DNA of 64,000 nt from Algoriphagus locisalis. Its GTDB lineage: Bacteria; Bacteroidota; Bacteroidia; Cytophagales; Cyclobacteriaceae. Shown here in pieces: positions 9,645 to 18,657 of the stretch. How positions within the stretch are numbered: position 1 is the stretch's first letter; each line of letters begins with the position of its first letter. Position numbers and translations under genes: made by a program. Location: the NCBI RefSeq assembly GCF_900116615.1, contig NZ_FPBF01000004.1, positions 124,001 through 188,000 of the forward strand, read 5' to 3'. The notes beneath the pieces are model-generated. The model worked only from the letters and a program-made list of their open reading frames with translations. It was not told the origin of the DNA and made no database searches.

Positions 9645-9789
9645 TTTTTGGAGAAATAGGAGGAAATGTGAAGTAAATGCGGCATTTTTTGGTCGATCAG
9701 CAAAATTATCTGAATTCCACGGCATCCTTTTTCAGACAAAAATAGAAGGTGAGGTTCATGATCTGTTGTGGGGTGATTGGATTAACTCC

Positions 9790-9845
9790 TCTAGGTGTAG
9801 TCAAAATGCTCGTTCTGACTTGGTGGGATTTGTAAATCCACCTAG
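9790..9845. repeat. REP-like two-hairpin repeat, copy 2
   Basis: Same layout as copy 1: GTAGTCAAAATGCTCG, then TGACT, then GGTGGGATTTGTAAATCCACC. The second hairpin pairs almost perfectly. Confidence 0.75.
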
Positions 9846-10000
9846 CTAAAATTCTTTCATCTCTACTCTAAGACGATACTATTGACGTAAAAAGGTGACT
9901 TCTCTGCCAATTAATGTCAAAATGAATCAAACCACATCACGTAAACCACACACTTTAAGCAATTTACCCTAAGTTTATACTTCACTAACACCAAAATAAA

Positions 10001-10201
10001 ATGCCAAATTTTGTAGTAAACAATGTCGCCCAAGCCAATGGCGACCATGAAGTTCATCAAACAGGATGCAACTATTTCCCAAGTAATTACCGGGATCTTG
10101 GATGGCATCCAATATGCAGAACAGCAGTCGCCGAAGCAAAAAAAATCTATAGCAAAAGCAATGGATGCTACCATTGCAGTAATGAGTGTCACACCACCTA
10201 A
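10001..10201 (+). CDS. Small Cys/His-rich protein of a conserved Bacteroidota family
   Basis: A 66-residue protein starting MPNFVVNN. It has a GDHEVHQTGC motif, a Cys in the middle (HPICRTAV) and a CYHCSNECHTT ending. The pattern of two His and five Cys suggests a metal site. From memory, short proteins with the same NGDHEVH...C...C...CxxCxxxCH pattern are common in this phylum with unknown function. The composition and the strong hairpin just after the stop support a real gene. A longer frame starting at 10023 in another phase reads through this terminator and is a shadow. Confidence 0.78.
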   Translation: MPNFVVNNVAQANGDHEVHQTGCNYFPSNYRDLGWHPICRTAVAEAKKIYSKSNGCYHCSNECHTT

Positions 10202-10209
10202 AAGAAAGG

Positions 10210-10248
10210 ACTGGCTAATCGTAGTTATCAGTCAGCCAGTTTTTTTTT
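10210..10248 (+). terminator. Rho-independent terminator
   Basis: ACTGGCT and AGCCAGT arms (7 bp) flank a 16-base loop, and the right arm runs into nine T residues. It sits 9 bases after the small gene. On the minus strand the same hairpin is followed by TCCTTTCTTTT, so it may also end the opposing metalloprotease transcript. Confidence 0.75.
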
Positions 10249-10256
10249 CAAAACTC

Positions 10257-10976
10257 TCAAATCTCCCCCACTGGAAGCCGATTCAGTTCCTCTCGGATTT
10301 GTTTCCAGTTCGGGATATACTTATCTAAGTGAGCTCTGAAGTTTTGGTTATGGGTGCGCTCAATCAAGTGAACGAGCTCATGGGCGACTACATACTCTAT
10401 GCAATCCAATGGCTTTTTTGCCATCTCCAGATTGATCAGAATATTGCCGGAATCAGGATTGCAGGATCCCCACTTCGTCCGCATGCTTTTTACGGTTACT
10501 TCATTGGATTTTACATCCAATAGCTTCTCCCACTTGGGTACGAGCTCGGCTAAGACCTTTTTCAGTTCGGTTCTATACCATGCTTTCACCACTTCACCTT
10601 TGGTATAGACAGATGCTCCTCTGCGAACGTATAGCTCCATATAGGTCTTGGTCTTAATCACCAGTGTGGCCGCTCTGTATTTGGGATTATCTTCATGAAC
10701 CCTAAGCAGGTATTTCTTTCCTAAGAAATAATGCGTTTCCCGGTTGATGTATTGTCTGGGAGATTGTCTGTTTTGAGCTGCAAACTTTCGCTGCTGTTTT
10801 CGGATCCAGTGAATCTTCGCTATCACAAAAAGCTCCAGTGTCTGCTCATTTACATCCCTGGGAGCAGCAAGGCGTACCCTTCCATCCGGTGGATACACTG
10901 CGAGATGCAGATTTGCTATATCCTTTCTCACCAACTCCACCGGGATATCTGCAATAATCAGTTTACTTGTACTCAC
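10257..10976 (-). CDS. YgjP-like (DUF45) zinc metallopeptidase
   Basis: A 239-residue protein with the zinc motif HELVH at 199-203, a third His at 209 in RTHNQNF, and the preceding TKWGSC block typical of YgjP/SprT-like hydrolases. The start is a GTG at 10976, overlapping the end of hsdR by 14 bases. Genes of this family are very often the last gene of type I restriction loci. Their role there is unknown; proteolytic control of the restriction enzyme has been suggested. It is probably translated with hsdR. Confidence 0.9.
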   Translation of the reverse strand: MSTSKLIIADIPVELVRKDIANLHLAVYPPDGRVRLAAPRDVNEQTLELFVIAKIHWIRKQQRKFAAQNRQSPRQYINRETHYFLGKKYLLRVHEDNPKYRAATLVIKTKTYMELYVRRGASVYTKGEVVKAWYRTELKKVLAELVPKWEKLLDVKSNEVTVKSMRTKWGSCNPDSGNILINLEMAKKPLDCIEYVVAHELVHLIERTHNQNFRAHLDKYIPNWKQIREELNRLPVGEI

Positions 10977-13900
10977 GTTGCTTTTTGACTATATCTAAGA
11001 TCTGCTCTACCTTTTCTTTTCCCGACACATACCGCTTGATAATATTTTTTACCTCACGCTCTTTGATTACATCCCCTATCCAGTCCACTTTCTTACCATA
11101 GATAATGTCGTGATCCATCACCATGGCCAACTCTTCATTTGCCTCCAGATTGTCATACAATGCTTGCTTGGCAGGGGTATTGATTTTTGCAGGATAGCTT
11201 GATTTAATCGAATCCGGATTGATATTCGCTGCAAGTTTAGCCATTCTTTTCAGGAACTCTTCATAGCGGATAGCAGCACTTTTCCGCTGCTGGATCAACT
11301 CGTGAAGTAGCACGCTCATCTTCTCATAATAGGCAGGATTAACGGGCATTTCCTGAATGATCACCTTTCGCATATTCGCTTCCAATGTTTCGGCAACAGC
11401 AGTTTCACTTTTGCGGATTGCTTTTGGAAGTTGATTGGTGGCTTCCTGAATTCCTTTCTCTACGATCAACTGCAGTAAGGTAGCATCTCCAAAGTCGGAG
11501 ATCACCCGACTGGGCTCTGCACTCAGGTACATATCCAAGAGCTGCCGCATATCAGGCTCAAAGCGCTTCAAATCTATGTAGTCTCCACTGGCATGCTTAA
11601 TAGAATCCCTAAGTTTGGTATAGTCGATCACATGGCCCTGGATACGATCTGCTTCTATCTGAGTATATCCTATATCCAGCATTTCCGGAGCAGCATTGTT
11701 ATAAGCCCTGATAAGGGAGACCACCGCTTTGTAAAAAGTAAGCCGCTTCTCTTCCGTTTCTTTCAGTGCATTATCATCTTCTGTATTTCCGCAGAAAAAC
11801 CGTATCCACTGTTCGATCTCTCTGGGAGGTACTACGCCAATGCATAATTTATCCAGGGTTTCCAGCGCATCATCCAGTCGCTCCTTTGACTTCTGCAAGC
11901 GATCTGTCAGCAAACCTTTCACATCCTCCGCCTCAAAATCATCAAATGCATCTGAGGTATAATCTGCTATTGCCCTATCCAGACTTTTGAACAAATCCTT
12001 GTAATCGACGATGTAGCCAAATTCCTTATCTTCTTTCTCAGTCCTGTTGACCCGGCAGATTGCCTGAAACAAACCATGGTCACGCATTTCCTTGTCTATG
12101 TACAAATAGGTGCATGCAGGTGCATCGAAGCCTGTCAGTAGCTTATCCACCACGATCAACAGCTGCATATTTGCAGGCTCCTCGATAAATTGCTTTTTTA
12201 CCCGCTTTTCGAATTTCTCCCTATCCTCCTTGCCAAGCATGGAGACGTATGTTTCAAATTGCTCCAGTTTCTCTGTGTTACCGTCACCCGTGGACTCTCC
12301 TTTGATGCTGGATACTGTGGGTTCGAAGGAAGTAATGATGGCGCATTTCTTAAAATCAAAATCCTGAAAGATCTTGTAATACCTGCATGCTTCATAAATA
12401 CTCCCCGTCACCAAAATGGCATTTCCATGTCCATCCCGCAGCCTGGGTTTCATCTTGAAGTCCTTCACGATATCCATGGCTATCTTCTGCAATCTATCCT
12501 TGGTACTGAGTATCTTCTGCATACTTCCCCACATCACCTTCAGCTCCGCCTTAGGCAGATCTTTCATTCCCTTGGTGACCATCTCAAACCATTCATCCAC
12601 GCCTTTCTGATCAGTGACTTTCTGATCCACATCCCGGGCTTCGTACAACAAATCCAGCACAACACCGTCTGCGACAGCTTCATCAAACTTGTAGGTATGG
12701 ATGTAGCTTCCAAAAATCTCTATGCTCTTTTTCTTATCCTTTTTCAATAAGGGAGTTCCGGTAAATCCGATGAACAACGCATCGGGAAGCAACTCTTTCA
12801 TCGCATCATGCAAATCACCACTCTGGGTCCGGTGACACTCATCTATGAAAATGAATAAATTGCCTTTGGGGATAAAGTCATCCGAGGTGGTCAGGCTTGC
12901 GATCAAGTCTTCCATTCCTTCCTCCTTTTCCCCTCTTCCAAACTTATGGATCAGGGAACAGATCAGCCAAGGTTCTGCTTCATTCAATTTTTCAATCAGA
13001 TCCTTACCGCTTTTGGTACGGTAGATCTGCTCATCCACCCCTTTAAATACGGTTTCAATCTGTTGATCCAATTCAGTGCGATCAGTGATGATCAGCAGGC
13101 GGGCATCATTCTGATGTTCACGGATCCACTTGGCCAGCCATACCATGGTCAAGCTTTTACCTGATCCTTGGGTATGCCATATAATTCCTCCTTCCCTACG
13201 GTCTATGTATTTGCGGGCTTCCCGTACCCCAAAAAACTGATTGGGCCTACAGAGCTTCTTGGTACCCGCATCAAATACTACAAAGTCATGGATAAACTCC
13301 AGAAACCTTCCCTTTTCACAAAACTGAAGCAAGTGCTGGTCAAGCAGATTCTTATCAGGGTCATAGGTATAGTTTTCCTCTTTCCACTTTAGATAATACT
13401 TCTCCGCAGTCTTGGTGGTACCGTAGTACAATCCCTGGGAGTCATTTCCTGCCATGATCAACTGAATGGTACCAAAAAAAGGCCTGATAAAGCGATGGTG
13501 CTGGTTGTCCAGGTTTTGCCGAATCCCTTCCGAAACTCCCACGGATGCACTTTTCAGTTCTAAAACTCCCAAGGCAATCCCATTGACGTAAATTACTATA
13601 TCCGGCCGTTTGGCATTGGTTCCCCTGACGCTGACTTCCTCAGCTATCGCAAAGTCATTGGCTTCAGGAGTTGCCCAATCAATCAGCCAAACCGTCTGCA
13701 CGGGACTACCCACTTCCTCCGCTACCTTCACACCATAGCGTAACTTACTGTATCCTTGTTTGTTAATGGGATAAAGATCATCTGTAGGACTTACATTGAT
13801 CGCTTTACGGAATTCGAAAAGTGCTTTGTTGATCACCTGCTCAGAATAGAGTCCCCGCCTTTCAAACCAGGATCTGAGATCCTGCTCGCGGATAGGTGAA

Positions 13901-13995
13901 TTCTCTTCATCTTCCAGGCTTCCTAAGTCCCGATAGCCCAGTGTCATGGCAAACAGTTGCATGACCCTGTTTTGGGTGATCCGCTCTTTTCTCAT
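10963..13995 (-). CDS. hsdR: Type I restriction enzyme, R subunit
   Basis: A 1010-residue motor-nuclease subunit. The PD-(D/E)xK nuclease is seen as PDIVIY with Asp132, then Glu146-x-Lys148 in LELKSA. The helicase has Walker A TQGSGKS at about 276-282, DECH at 385-388, GFTGTP as motif III, and a RecA2 domain with LLTGFDAP and CRVNRTE. It cleaves DNA after ATP-driven translocation when bound to HsdM and HsdS at an unmodified site. hsdR is separated from hsdS by four other genes but has the same direction. It looks intact. Confidence 0.97.
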   Translation of the reverse strand: MRKERITQNRVMQLFAMTLGYRDLGSLEDEENSPIREQDLRSWFERRGLYSEQVINKALFEFRKAINVSPTDDLYPINKQGYSKLRYGVKVAEEVGSPVQTVWLIDWATPEANDFAIAEEVSVRGTNAKRPDIVIYVNGIALGVLELKSASVGVSEGIRQNLDNQHHRFIRPFFGTIQLIMAGNDSQGLYYGTTKTAEKYYLKWKEENYTYDPDKNLLDQHLLQFCEKGRFLEFIHDFVVFDAGTKKLCRPNQFFGVREARKYIDRREGGIIWHTQGSGKSLTMVWLAKWIREHQNDARLLIITDRTELDQQIETVFKGVDEQIYRTKSGKDLIEKLNEAEPWLICSLIHKFGRGEKEEGMEDLIASLTTSDDFIPKGNLFIFIDECHRTQSGDLHDAMKELLPDALFIGFTGTPLLKKDKKKSIEIFGSYIHTYKFDEAVADGVVLDLLYEARDVDQKVTDQKGVDEWFEMVTKGMKDLPKAELKVMWGSMQKILSTKDRLQKIAMDIVKDFKMKPRLRDGHGNAILVTGSIYEACRYYKIFQDFDFKKCAIITSFEPTVSSIKGESTGDGNTEKLEQFETYVSMLGKEDREKFEKRVKKQFIEEPANMQLLIVVDKLLTGFDAPACTYLYIDKEMRDHGLFQAICRVNRTEKEDKEFGYIVDYKDLFKSLDRAIADYTSDAFDDFEAEDVKGLLTDRLQKSKERLDDALETLDKLCIGVVPPREIEQWIRFFCGNTEDDNALKETEEKRLTFYKAVVSLIRAYNNAAPEMLDIGYTQIEADRIQGHVIDYTKLRDSIKHASGDYIDLKRFEPDMRQLLDMYLSAEPSRVISDFGDATLLQLIVEKGIQEATNQLPKAIRKSETAVAETLEANMRKVIIQEMPVNPAYYEKMSVLLHELIQQRKSAAIRYEEFLKRMAKLAANINPDSIKSSYPAKINTPAKQALYDNLEANEELAMVMDHDIIYGKKVDWIGDVIKEREVKNIIKRYVSGKEKVEQILDIVKKQREYK

Positions 13996-14169
13996 TTCAA
14001 TTCAAAAAATAGGTGATTATTCAATTTCTATTAGGTTTAATTAACTATGCCCGTGATTTTTTCAAAATGGCAATTCCTATCACTTTTTCCCAAAATCTCA
14101 CAGAATTACCTTCGACTTTAAATTAATCAATTAAGTGAGATAATGGACAATTTTGCCCAGGTATCCGGC

Positions 14170-14748
14170 CTATAGTGATTGAAAAAAGGAAATCAAATCC
14201 GGAATAGTACAATAAGGATTCCTCTCTGTGACGGTATTTTCCTCTTGCCTGCCATTCATCCGAGAGGCACGCTCCATGGCCAACGGCAGCTTGGTTTTCA
14301 ATTCAGCAAAGTGGTTCAGTTTGGTTTTATGGTATTGAGGCCATACCCTTCTAAGATGACTAAGCGCATCTTCACCCCGCTGAAACGCCCTTCCGCACTC
14401 TTCAAAATGAAGGATAAACCAATGCTCTAAGCAAAGCGCGGTAAAAGAAAATTTGAACCCCTCCGTCTCTATCAACCGGAACGCATCTCTCAACTGCGGC
14501 CAGTTGTCATGGTCAAAAAATATCCAGATGTCATCGTATGGATTCTTTTCCTTTCTGGCTTTTTTCTTTTTTGTGATAGCCTCCCTCACCAGGTCTAAAG
14601 GATTCTGTTGATCTCCCTGGGTTACCTCCACAGCTATACTTCTCTGTAGGTTTCTACCCAGCTCTGCCCGAAGTGAGGTAGCATACAGTTTCTCTGTCAC
14701 TCCCTCACATAAAATCAAAATCCGCTTATTCGGTCTCCTCAAGGACAT
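14170..14748 (-). CDS. rloB: RloB-like protein (TOPRIM-type partner of RloA)
   Basis: A 192-residue protein. ILCEGVTE near the N-terminus supplies the Glu, and WIFFDHDNW supplies the DxD of a TOPRIM-like metal site. ALCLEHWFILHF is a conserved RloB block. The start overlaps the end of rloA by 23 bases, a strong sign of coupled translation. RloA-RloB pairs are repeatedly found inside type I restriction operons and are thought to act as an abortive-infection module; the nuclease role of RloB is inferred. Confidence 0.88.
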   Translation of the reverse strand: MSLRRPNKRILILCEGVTEKLYATSLRAELGRNLQRSIAVEVTQGDQQNPLDLVREAITKKKKARKEKNPYDDIWIFFDHDNWPQLRDAFRLIETEGFKFSFTALCLEHWFILHFEECGRAFQRGEDALSHLRRVWPQYHKTKLNHFAELKTKLPLAMERASRMNGRQEENTVTERNPYCTIPDLISFFQSL

Positions 14749-16036
14749 CTTCCTGCATTTTAATCAAAAAATCCACGTCATTGATAATAGGAGTCGCACC
14801 CAATTTCCCTGAAGCATACCATTTATCCAAGGGATTTTCAGTCCGAATCCCCTTAATATCAGAACATGCGTATAATTCTGTAGCTCCAAATTGATTCTTT
14901 TCCGTAAACCAAATCTGATCCCGTCTAAAAGCCCCATTTGCAAGTTGGGTAATGTCATGTGTCGCAAAGATCAATTGCGCATTCTTTGGATTAGTCAGGG
15001 GATTATGGAAAAGACTGATGAGGTAACTGGTAATAGAAGGATGCAGGTTTTTCTCAAACTCATCCACAACCAACACTCTGCCGGTCTCCAATGAATCCAA
15101 AATAATCCCACCGATCACCAAAAGGCTTTTAGTCCCCGTAGATTCCTCATCTACATCAAAAAGCTCCTGTCCTACCAGCTTCCCTCCATCGTACAAGGGG
15201 TGGGAAGTCTTGATATCGTATTTATAGTCCTCTTGTATTTTCCGTTTGATGTCCTCTGGTAAATTGTCAGGAAACTTATAGTTATTCCATTCTACTTCCT
15301 TGGCAGAAACAGATGAAATACCAGTATCCAAGGCACAGATCAAAGCATTTAGCCTATTTGTAAAATGCGAATATTTCTCCTCTGCGAGACGACTGGCATA
15401 AAGTCGCTTCAAATCGGATTCGTGATTTTCATTCAAGAAAGGAAAAATCATCATTCCTTTCCCGAAAAATTGAAAAGGAATTAAAAGCGACTCCACATTA
15501 TTTTCTGCAGCTTTGGAAAGAAAGAGCTGATTTGGTAAAAGAAGTTTTTCAATTGCTTTTTTTGCGCCTTTGTATGCATCTCCAAATTTAATTTCCTTCT
15601 CGGCTCTTCGCTGATAGAGTAAGGATTGCACTCCATTTGGATAAAAATACAGTTCCTCGGTTTCGACCATTTTTTTTCCGAAGGAAACTACGAACTCATA
15701 TTTTATCCGGTCACTGCCAAAGAACACAATGTGAAATTTCACTGCCTTATTCTTTGTAGCCAGATCAAGTAAATGAGGCTCATAAGGCGAAATAGGCTGA
15801 TCTGGCTTGAATCCAGTTGAATTAACTACCAAAAACTCTAAGGCATGAAATGCCTGGAGTACGGTACTTTTCCCTGATGCATTTGGCCCGTAAAGAACCG
15901 CAGTCTTTAACAGCTGGGTTTTGGCAGGTGCCGCAAAATAGTTTGAAGGCAGTCCTTTTAACCCTGTCTTCTCAAAACTGATATCTACCCGATTCTTGAT
16001 AGACCGGAAATTCTGAACTGAAAAATGAACGATCAT
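14726..16036 (-). CDS. rloA: RloA-like AAA ATPase (OLD/AAA15-like)
   Basis: A 436-residue ATPase from the ATG at 16036; the frame extends to an upstream TTG, but MIVHFSVQNFRSIK is the normal family start. Walker A is YGPNASGKST. Walker B is VLVVDEFEKNLHP, followed by FATHD as the switch His. This is the ABC/SMC-like architecture of anti-phage ATPases that work with TOPRIM nucleases. It overlaps rloB. Between it and the UDG-like gene is an AT-rich stretch of 105 bases that could hold its own promoter. Confidence 0.9.
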   Translation of the reverse strand: MIVHFSVQNFRSIKNRVDISFEKTGLKGLPSNYFAAPAKTQLLKTAVLYGPNASGKSTVLQAFHALEFLVVNSTGFKPDQPISPYEPHLLDLATKNKAVKFHIVFFGSDRIKYEFVVSFGKKMVETEELYFYPNGVQSLLYQRRAEKEIKFGDAYKGAKKAIEKLLLPNQLFLSKAAENNVESLLIPFQFFGKGMMIFPFLNENHESDLKRLYASRLAEEKYSHFTNRLNALICALDTGISSVSAKEVEWNNYKFPDNLPEDIKRKIQEDYKYDIKTSHPLYDGGKLVGQELFDVDEESTGTKSLLVIGGIILDSLETGRVLVVDEFEKNLHPSITSYLISLFHNPLTNPKNAQLIFATHDITQLANGAFRRDQIWFTEKNQFGATELYACSDIKGIRTENPLDKWYASGKLGATPIINDVDFLIKMQEDVLEETE

Positions 16037-16141
16037 GGCTTTACGATTTGAATACAATGCTACGTGAAAAAAGTTTATTTACACGATTTTAGAGTATAAA
16101 TTTACGTTTTTTATGCAAATTTTGTTTAAAATACACATTTT

Positions 16142-16774
16142 TTATGTACCCCAAGTATTCTTCCACTGCTGATAAATGAAATTTCTGAGCGGGGTTTTAT
16201 CCAGAGGGTTGTCTGACTTATAGGTTCCCATTTGAAATCTGGCACTGGCAGATGGTGTAAGTAACCGCTTTACAGTAAGTCCGTTTTCCTGACCATAATT
16301 TTCTATTTCGATCCATTGTTGATTGAACACTTCGATGGTAGCCTGGGTAGTGAGATAGACCTGTTTGATAGTGGGAAAACGATGAAGAATTCCCAGGATA
16401 TCCGTAAAAGTAATTGCCGAAAAGTACCTGCAAATGGAGGCATCGCTGTAGGATTTTAACGCTTCCCGATGAGCAGGATTCTGGCTATCTGCATCCTCTA
16501 TGCAGTAAATCAAATCTGTCAGGGCAAACTTGTTTTGCTTGCAAAAAAGTTTCCACTCTTTGGTATGAATTCCTTTCCGTCTTAAACTCAGTTCAGGATC
16601 AATCATTCTGGGCAATACATCCCAGAAATAGTTATTCCTGATTCTCCCATAAAACCATTCCGCATAATTCCCTTCAGGCCAAGCGGGATTAAAAGTGCCC
16701 ACAATTACTATTTCCGGGAGGAAATCGAGTTTCTCCAGATTAAGGTATTCTTGGAATTTGTGTGGGCAGGGCAT
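16142..16774 (-). CDS. Uracil-DNA-glycosylase-fold-like protein of unknown role
   Basis: A 210-residue protein from the ATG at 16774, 5 bases after the preceding stop; an ATG at 16837 would overlap that gene by 59 bases. IVGTFNPAWPEGNYAEWFYG near residue 25 resembles UDG-superfamily motif 1, and LLTPSASARFQMG near 180 resembles motif 2. Between them is a mainly helical body. I infer a base-excision or base-sensing role, perhaps against modified phage DNA. The fold call is from motif pattern only. It sits inside a type I restriction locus. Confidence 0.62.
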   Translation of the reverse strand: MPCPHKFQEYLNLEKLDFLPEIVIVGTFNPAWPEGNYAEWFYGRIRNNYFWDVLPRMIDPELSLRRKGIHTKEWKLFCKQNKFALTDLIYCIEDADSQNPAHREALKSYSDASICRYFSAITFTDILGILHRFPTIKQVYLTTQATIEVFNQQWIEIENYGQENGLTVKRLLTPSASARFQMGTYKSDNPLDKTPLRNFIYQQWKNTWGT

Positions 16775-16778
16775 AAGA

Positions 16779-17234
16779 CTACTTTCTACTAAAAAAATCT
16801 TTTTCTTCTCTGTCCAAATAATAGGACAGTCTACCATTTCCTTTTATTTCCTCCTCCCAAACTACTCTTAGAATTGGTAAATTCTCATACCAGTAATCCA
16901 TTCCTGCCTTCCAGCTTTTCCAGACTTTCTTCCTAATTCGCTCTTCTCTGAACCAATAGTACTCTTCAGCACAGAGATTAAAATAATCGATTAAATCATT
17001 GTATAGCTTGGTTTTCTTCCTGAAGTCATCAACACTGATTCTAGGATCAAGCATACTTATCTTGATTAAAGAATTGTTCAGCTTGTCATATCTTGCATTG
17101 AAATCCTGAAAGAGTTCTTTCATAAACCGGTCTTCCTCCATTTTTTTTCCTTTAAGGGAAAAATGAATTGCTATCCCAGAAGCAACTATTCCTAGAATCA
17201 CCGACGATATTAACTCTGCAGTTGAACTTTCCAT
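16779..17234 (-). CDS. Hypothetical protein with one N-terminal membrane helix
   Basis: A 151-residue protein. Residues about 8-27 (LISSVILGIVASGIAIHFSL) form one membrane helix. The rest is charged and helical, with many Trp and Tyr (EEYYWFREERIRKK). It lies 2 bases downstream of hsdS and 4 bases upstream of the UDG-like gene, so it is part of the restriction operon. I do not recognise it. A small membrane-anchored protein in such a locus could be an effector or anchor for the downstream gene. Confidence 0.75.
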   Translation of the reverse strand: MESSTAELISSVILGIVASGIAIHFSLKGKKMEEDRFMKELFQDFNARYDKLNNSLIKISMLDPRISVDDFRKKTKLYNDLIDYFNLCAEEYYWFREERIRKKVWKSWKAGMDYWYENLPILRVVWEEEIKGNGRLSYYLDREEKDFFSRK

Positions 17235-17236
17235 AG

Positions 17237-18526
17237 CTAAATCAGCCTCGTCCTCCCAGTCAATAACTCCTGCATCATGCCTTGTTTTAAAAGAAGAGCT
17301 TTTGACAACTTATTATTAATATTATGGATTTCATTGTCCATTGAACTTAATATTTTCCCAATTTCTATTTGCTCTTCCATTTTGGGAAAATAGAGATCGA
17401 TTTGCTTTACGCTTGATTTACTGACTCCGCTCACTTTAGTACCAACGGCAAAATACTGGAACTGCTCTTTTATATACTTTGCCTGAAAGCAGTATTTCTT
17501 GTAGTTTAAGTCAAGAAATTCCGTTTTAGATTTAGCCACTATTGTATGCAATCCTGAAATGAAGGGTATTTCAGGATGGTTTTCTACAACTATAAACTTA
17601 CTCACACCATCCATATCTTCTGAAGCGTCTACAAAAACTATATCCCCATTTTTCAAAAGTGATTTAGATGAGATTTTTGCTAAACCAATATTCAATTTAG
17701 GAATGTTCCCATATTCATTTTCAACATTCACATAGGATTTATTTGAACCGTGAATATCTCCATAATGAAGATAACAATAACCTTCATTAGATAGCTGATC
17801 CCTAGAAGCTGAATAGCCGCCACTTATATTAAATACCTCCCCAAACTTCCTCATTTCCCAATCCTCTTTAGGAGTCAGTAACTCTTGCATGGCCCCCTGC
17901 TTGATCAGGCGCTTCTTTGCGATCAGTGCTTCCAGACTGCTGATATATCTGTCCATATCGCTGAGAGCTGTGGCGATGGCGGTTTGTTCGTGGAGAGGGG
18001 GAAGTGGGATAAATACTTTTTTAAGATTGTTTTTCGAAACCCCAAAGACTTTCATTCCAGTTGCTAATTCATAAAACTGTTTTTTAACAAATGGATTTGC
18101 ATGCAAATATCCCTTAAATCCACTAGCAGTTCTCTTATGATAATCCCGCAACAAAAAGGTATGGAGACCAGAAATCACCTTTCTATTCCCAACATTATTA
18201 ATTTCAATGCTTTTTCCTACTCCATCATAGTCTTCTGAAGCATCAGCCATAACTAAGTCTCCTTCTTGCAAAAGGCTATAAGCTTTTAATTTATTATTTG
18301 AGATGGAAGGAAGATTGGAATTTAAAATATCTAAATGAAAATCGTATTTAGTATGAATATCTCCATAATGTATATATCTAATTTCTTGATCATCCTGCAA
18401 ATCTGCCCTTGAGTAAGTTGCCGTGCTTAAAAAAGAAAACAAATCACAATATGACCTTAAATCCCAATCCTCAGGAATCCATCCCAATTCAGTGTGTTTG
18501 TAGCCGGGTTTAGTTACTGTTTCCAT
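17237..18526 (-). CDS. hsdS: Type I restriction enzyme, specificity subunit
   Basis: A 429-residue protein from the ATG at 18526 (METVTKPGYK); the frame extends to a TTG at 18550. It has two target-recognition domains, each followed by a conserved helix with LIKQGAMQELLT or LLKQGMMQELLT. Unusually, both domains are of one family. Each has HYGDIH, a DASEDxDGV-like block, ISGLHT, and a VGTKVSGVSK-like motif. HsdS reads two half-sites through these domains, so similar half-sites may be recognised in opposite orientation. It lies 131 bases downstream of hsdM. Confidence 0.95.
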   Translation of the reverse strand: METVTKPGYKHTELGWIPEDWDLRSYCDLFSFLSTATYSRADLQDDQEIRYIHYGDIHTKYDFHLDILNSNLPSISNNKLKAYSLLQEGDLVMADASEDYDGVGKSIEINNVGNRKVISGLHTFLLRDYHKRTASGFKGYLHANPFVKKQFYELATGMKVFGVSKNNLKKVFIPLPPLHEQTAIATALSDMDRYISSLEALIAKKRLIKQGAMQELLTPKEDWEMRKFGEVFNISGGYSASRDQLSNEGYCYLHYGDIHGSNKSYVNVENEYGNIPKLNIGLAKISSKSLLKNGDIVFVDASEDMDGVSKFIVVENHPEIPFISGLHTIVAKSKTEFLDLNYKKYCFQAKYIKEQFQYFAVGTKVSGVSKSSVKQIDLYFPKMEEQIEIGKILSSMDNEIHNINNKLSKALLLKQGMMQELLTGRTRLI

Positions 18527-18657
18527 TATAGCTTGGCGATTGGTTCTCAAAATTATTTTAGATAACTGACGCTCTTATTATTAGGAGCTTTTTTAGAGGG
18601 ATTTAGGAGTCCATTTTGTCGCAAATTCAGTAGATAATTACGACAAAATAAACTAGA

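Larger units (their letters stand above)
8935..10000. other. Gene-poor spacer with repeats
   Basis: No convincing gene. It holds two copies of a two-hairpin repeat (9284-9334 and 9790-9845), a perfect 18-bp palindrome (9627-9644), and two purine/pyrimidine hairpins. One is CCTCCTC/GAGGAGG at 9392-9411. The other is around 9503-9523 (CCCTCTC facing GAGAGAGGG). The operon promoter should lie between 8935 and about 9000, but I could not place a clear -7 box. An 81-codon frame on the minus strand across 9494-9739 reads through these repeats and looks non-coding. Confidence 0.7.

Noticed and set aside
9494-9739. An 81-codon minus-strand frame in the spacer
   Set aside because: Runs through hairpin repeats and a palindrome and has no homologous pattern.
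10023-10328. A 101-codon frame overlapping the Cys/His-rich gene
   Set aside because: Reads through the terminator and into the opposing gene; the other phase has the conserved Cys/His pattern.
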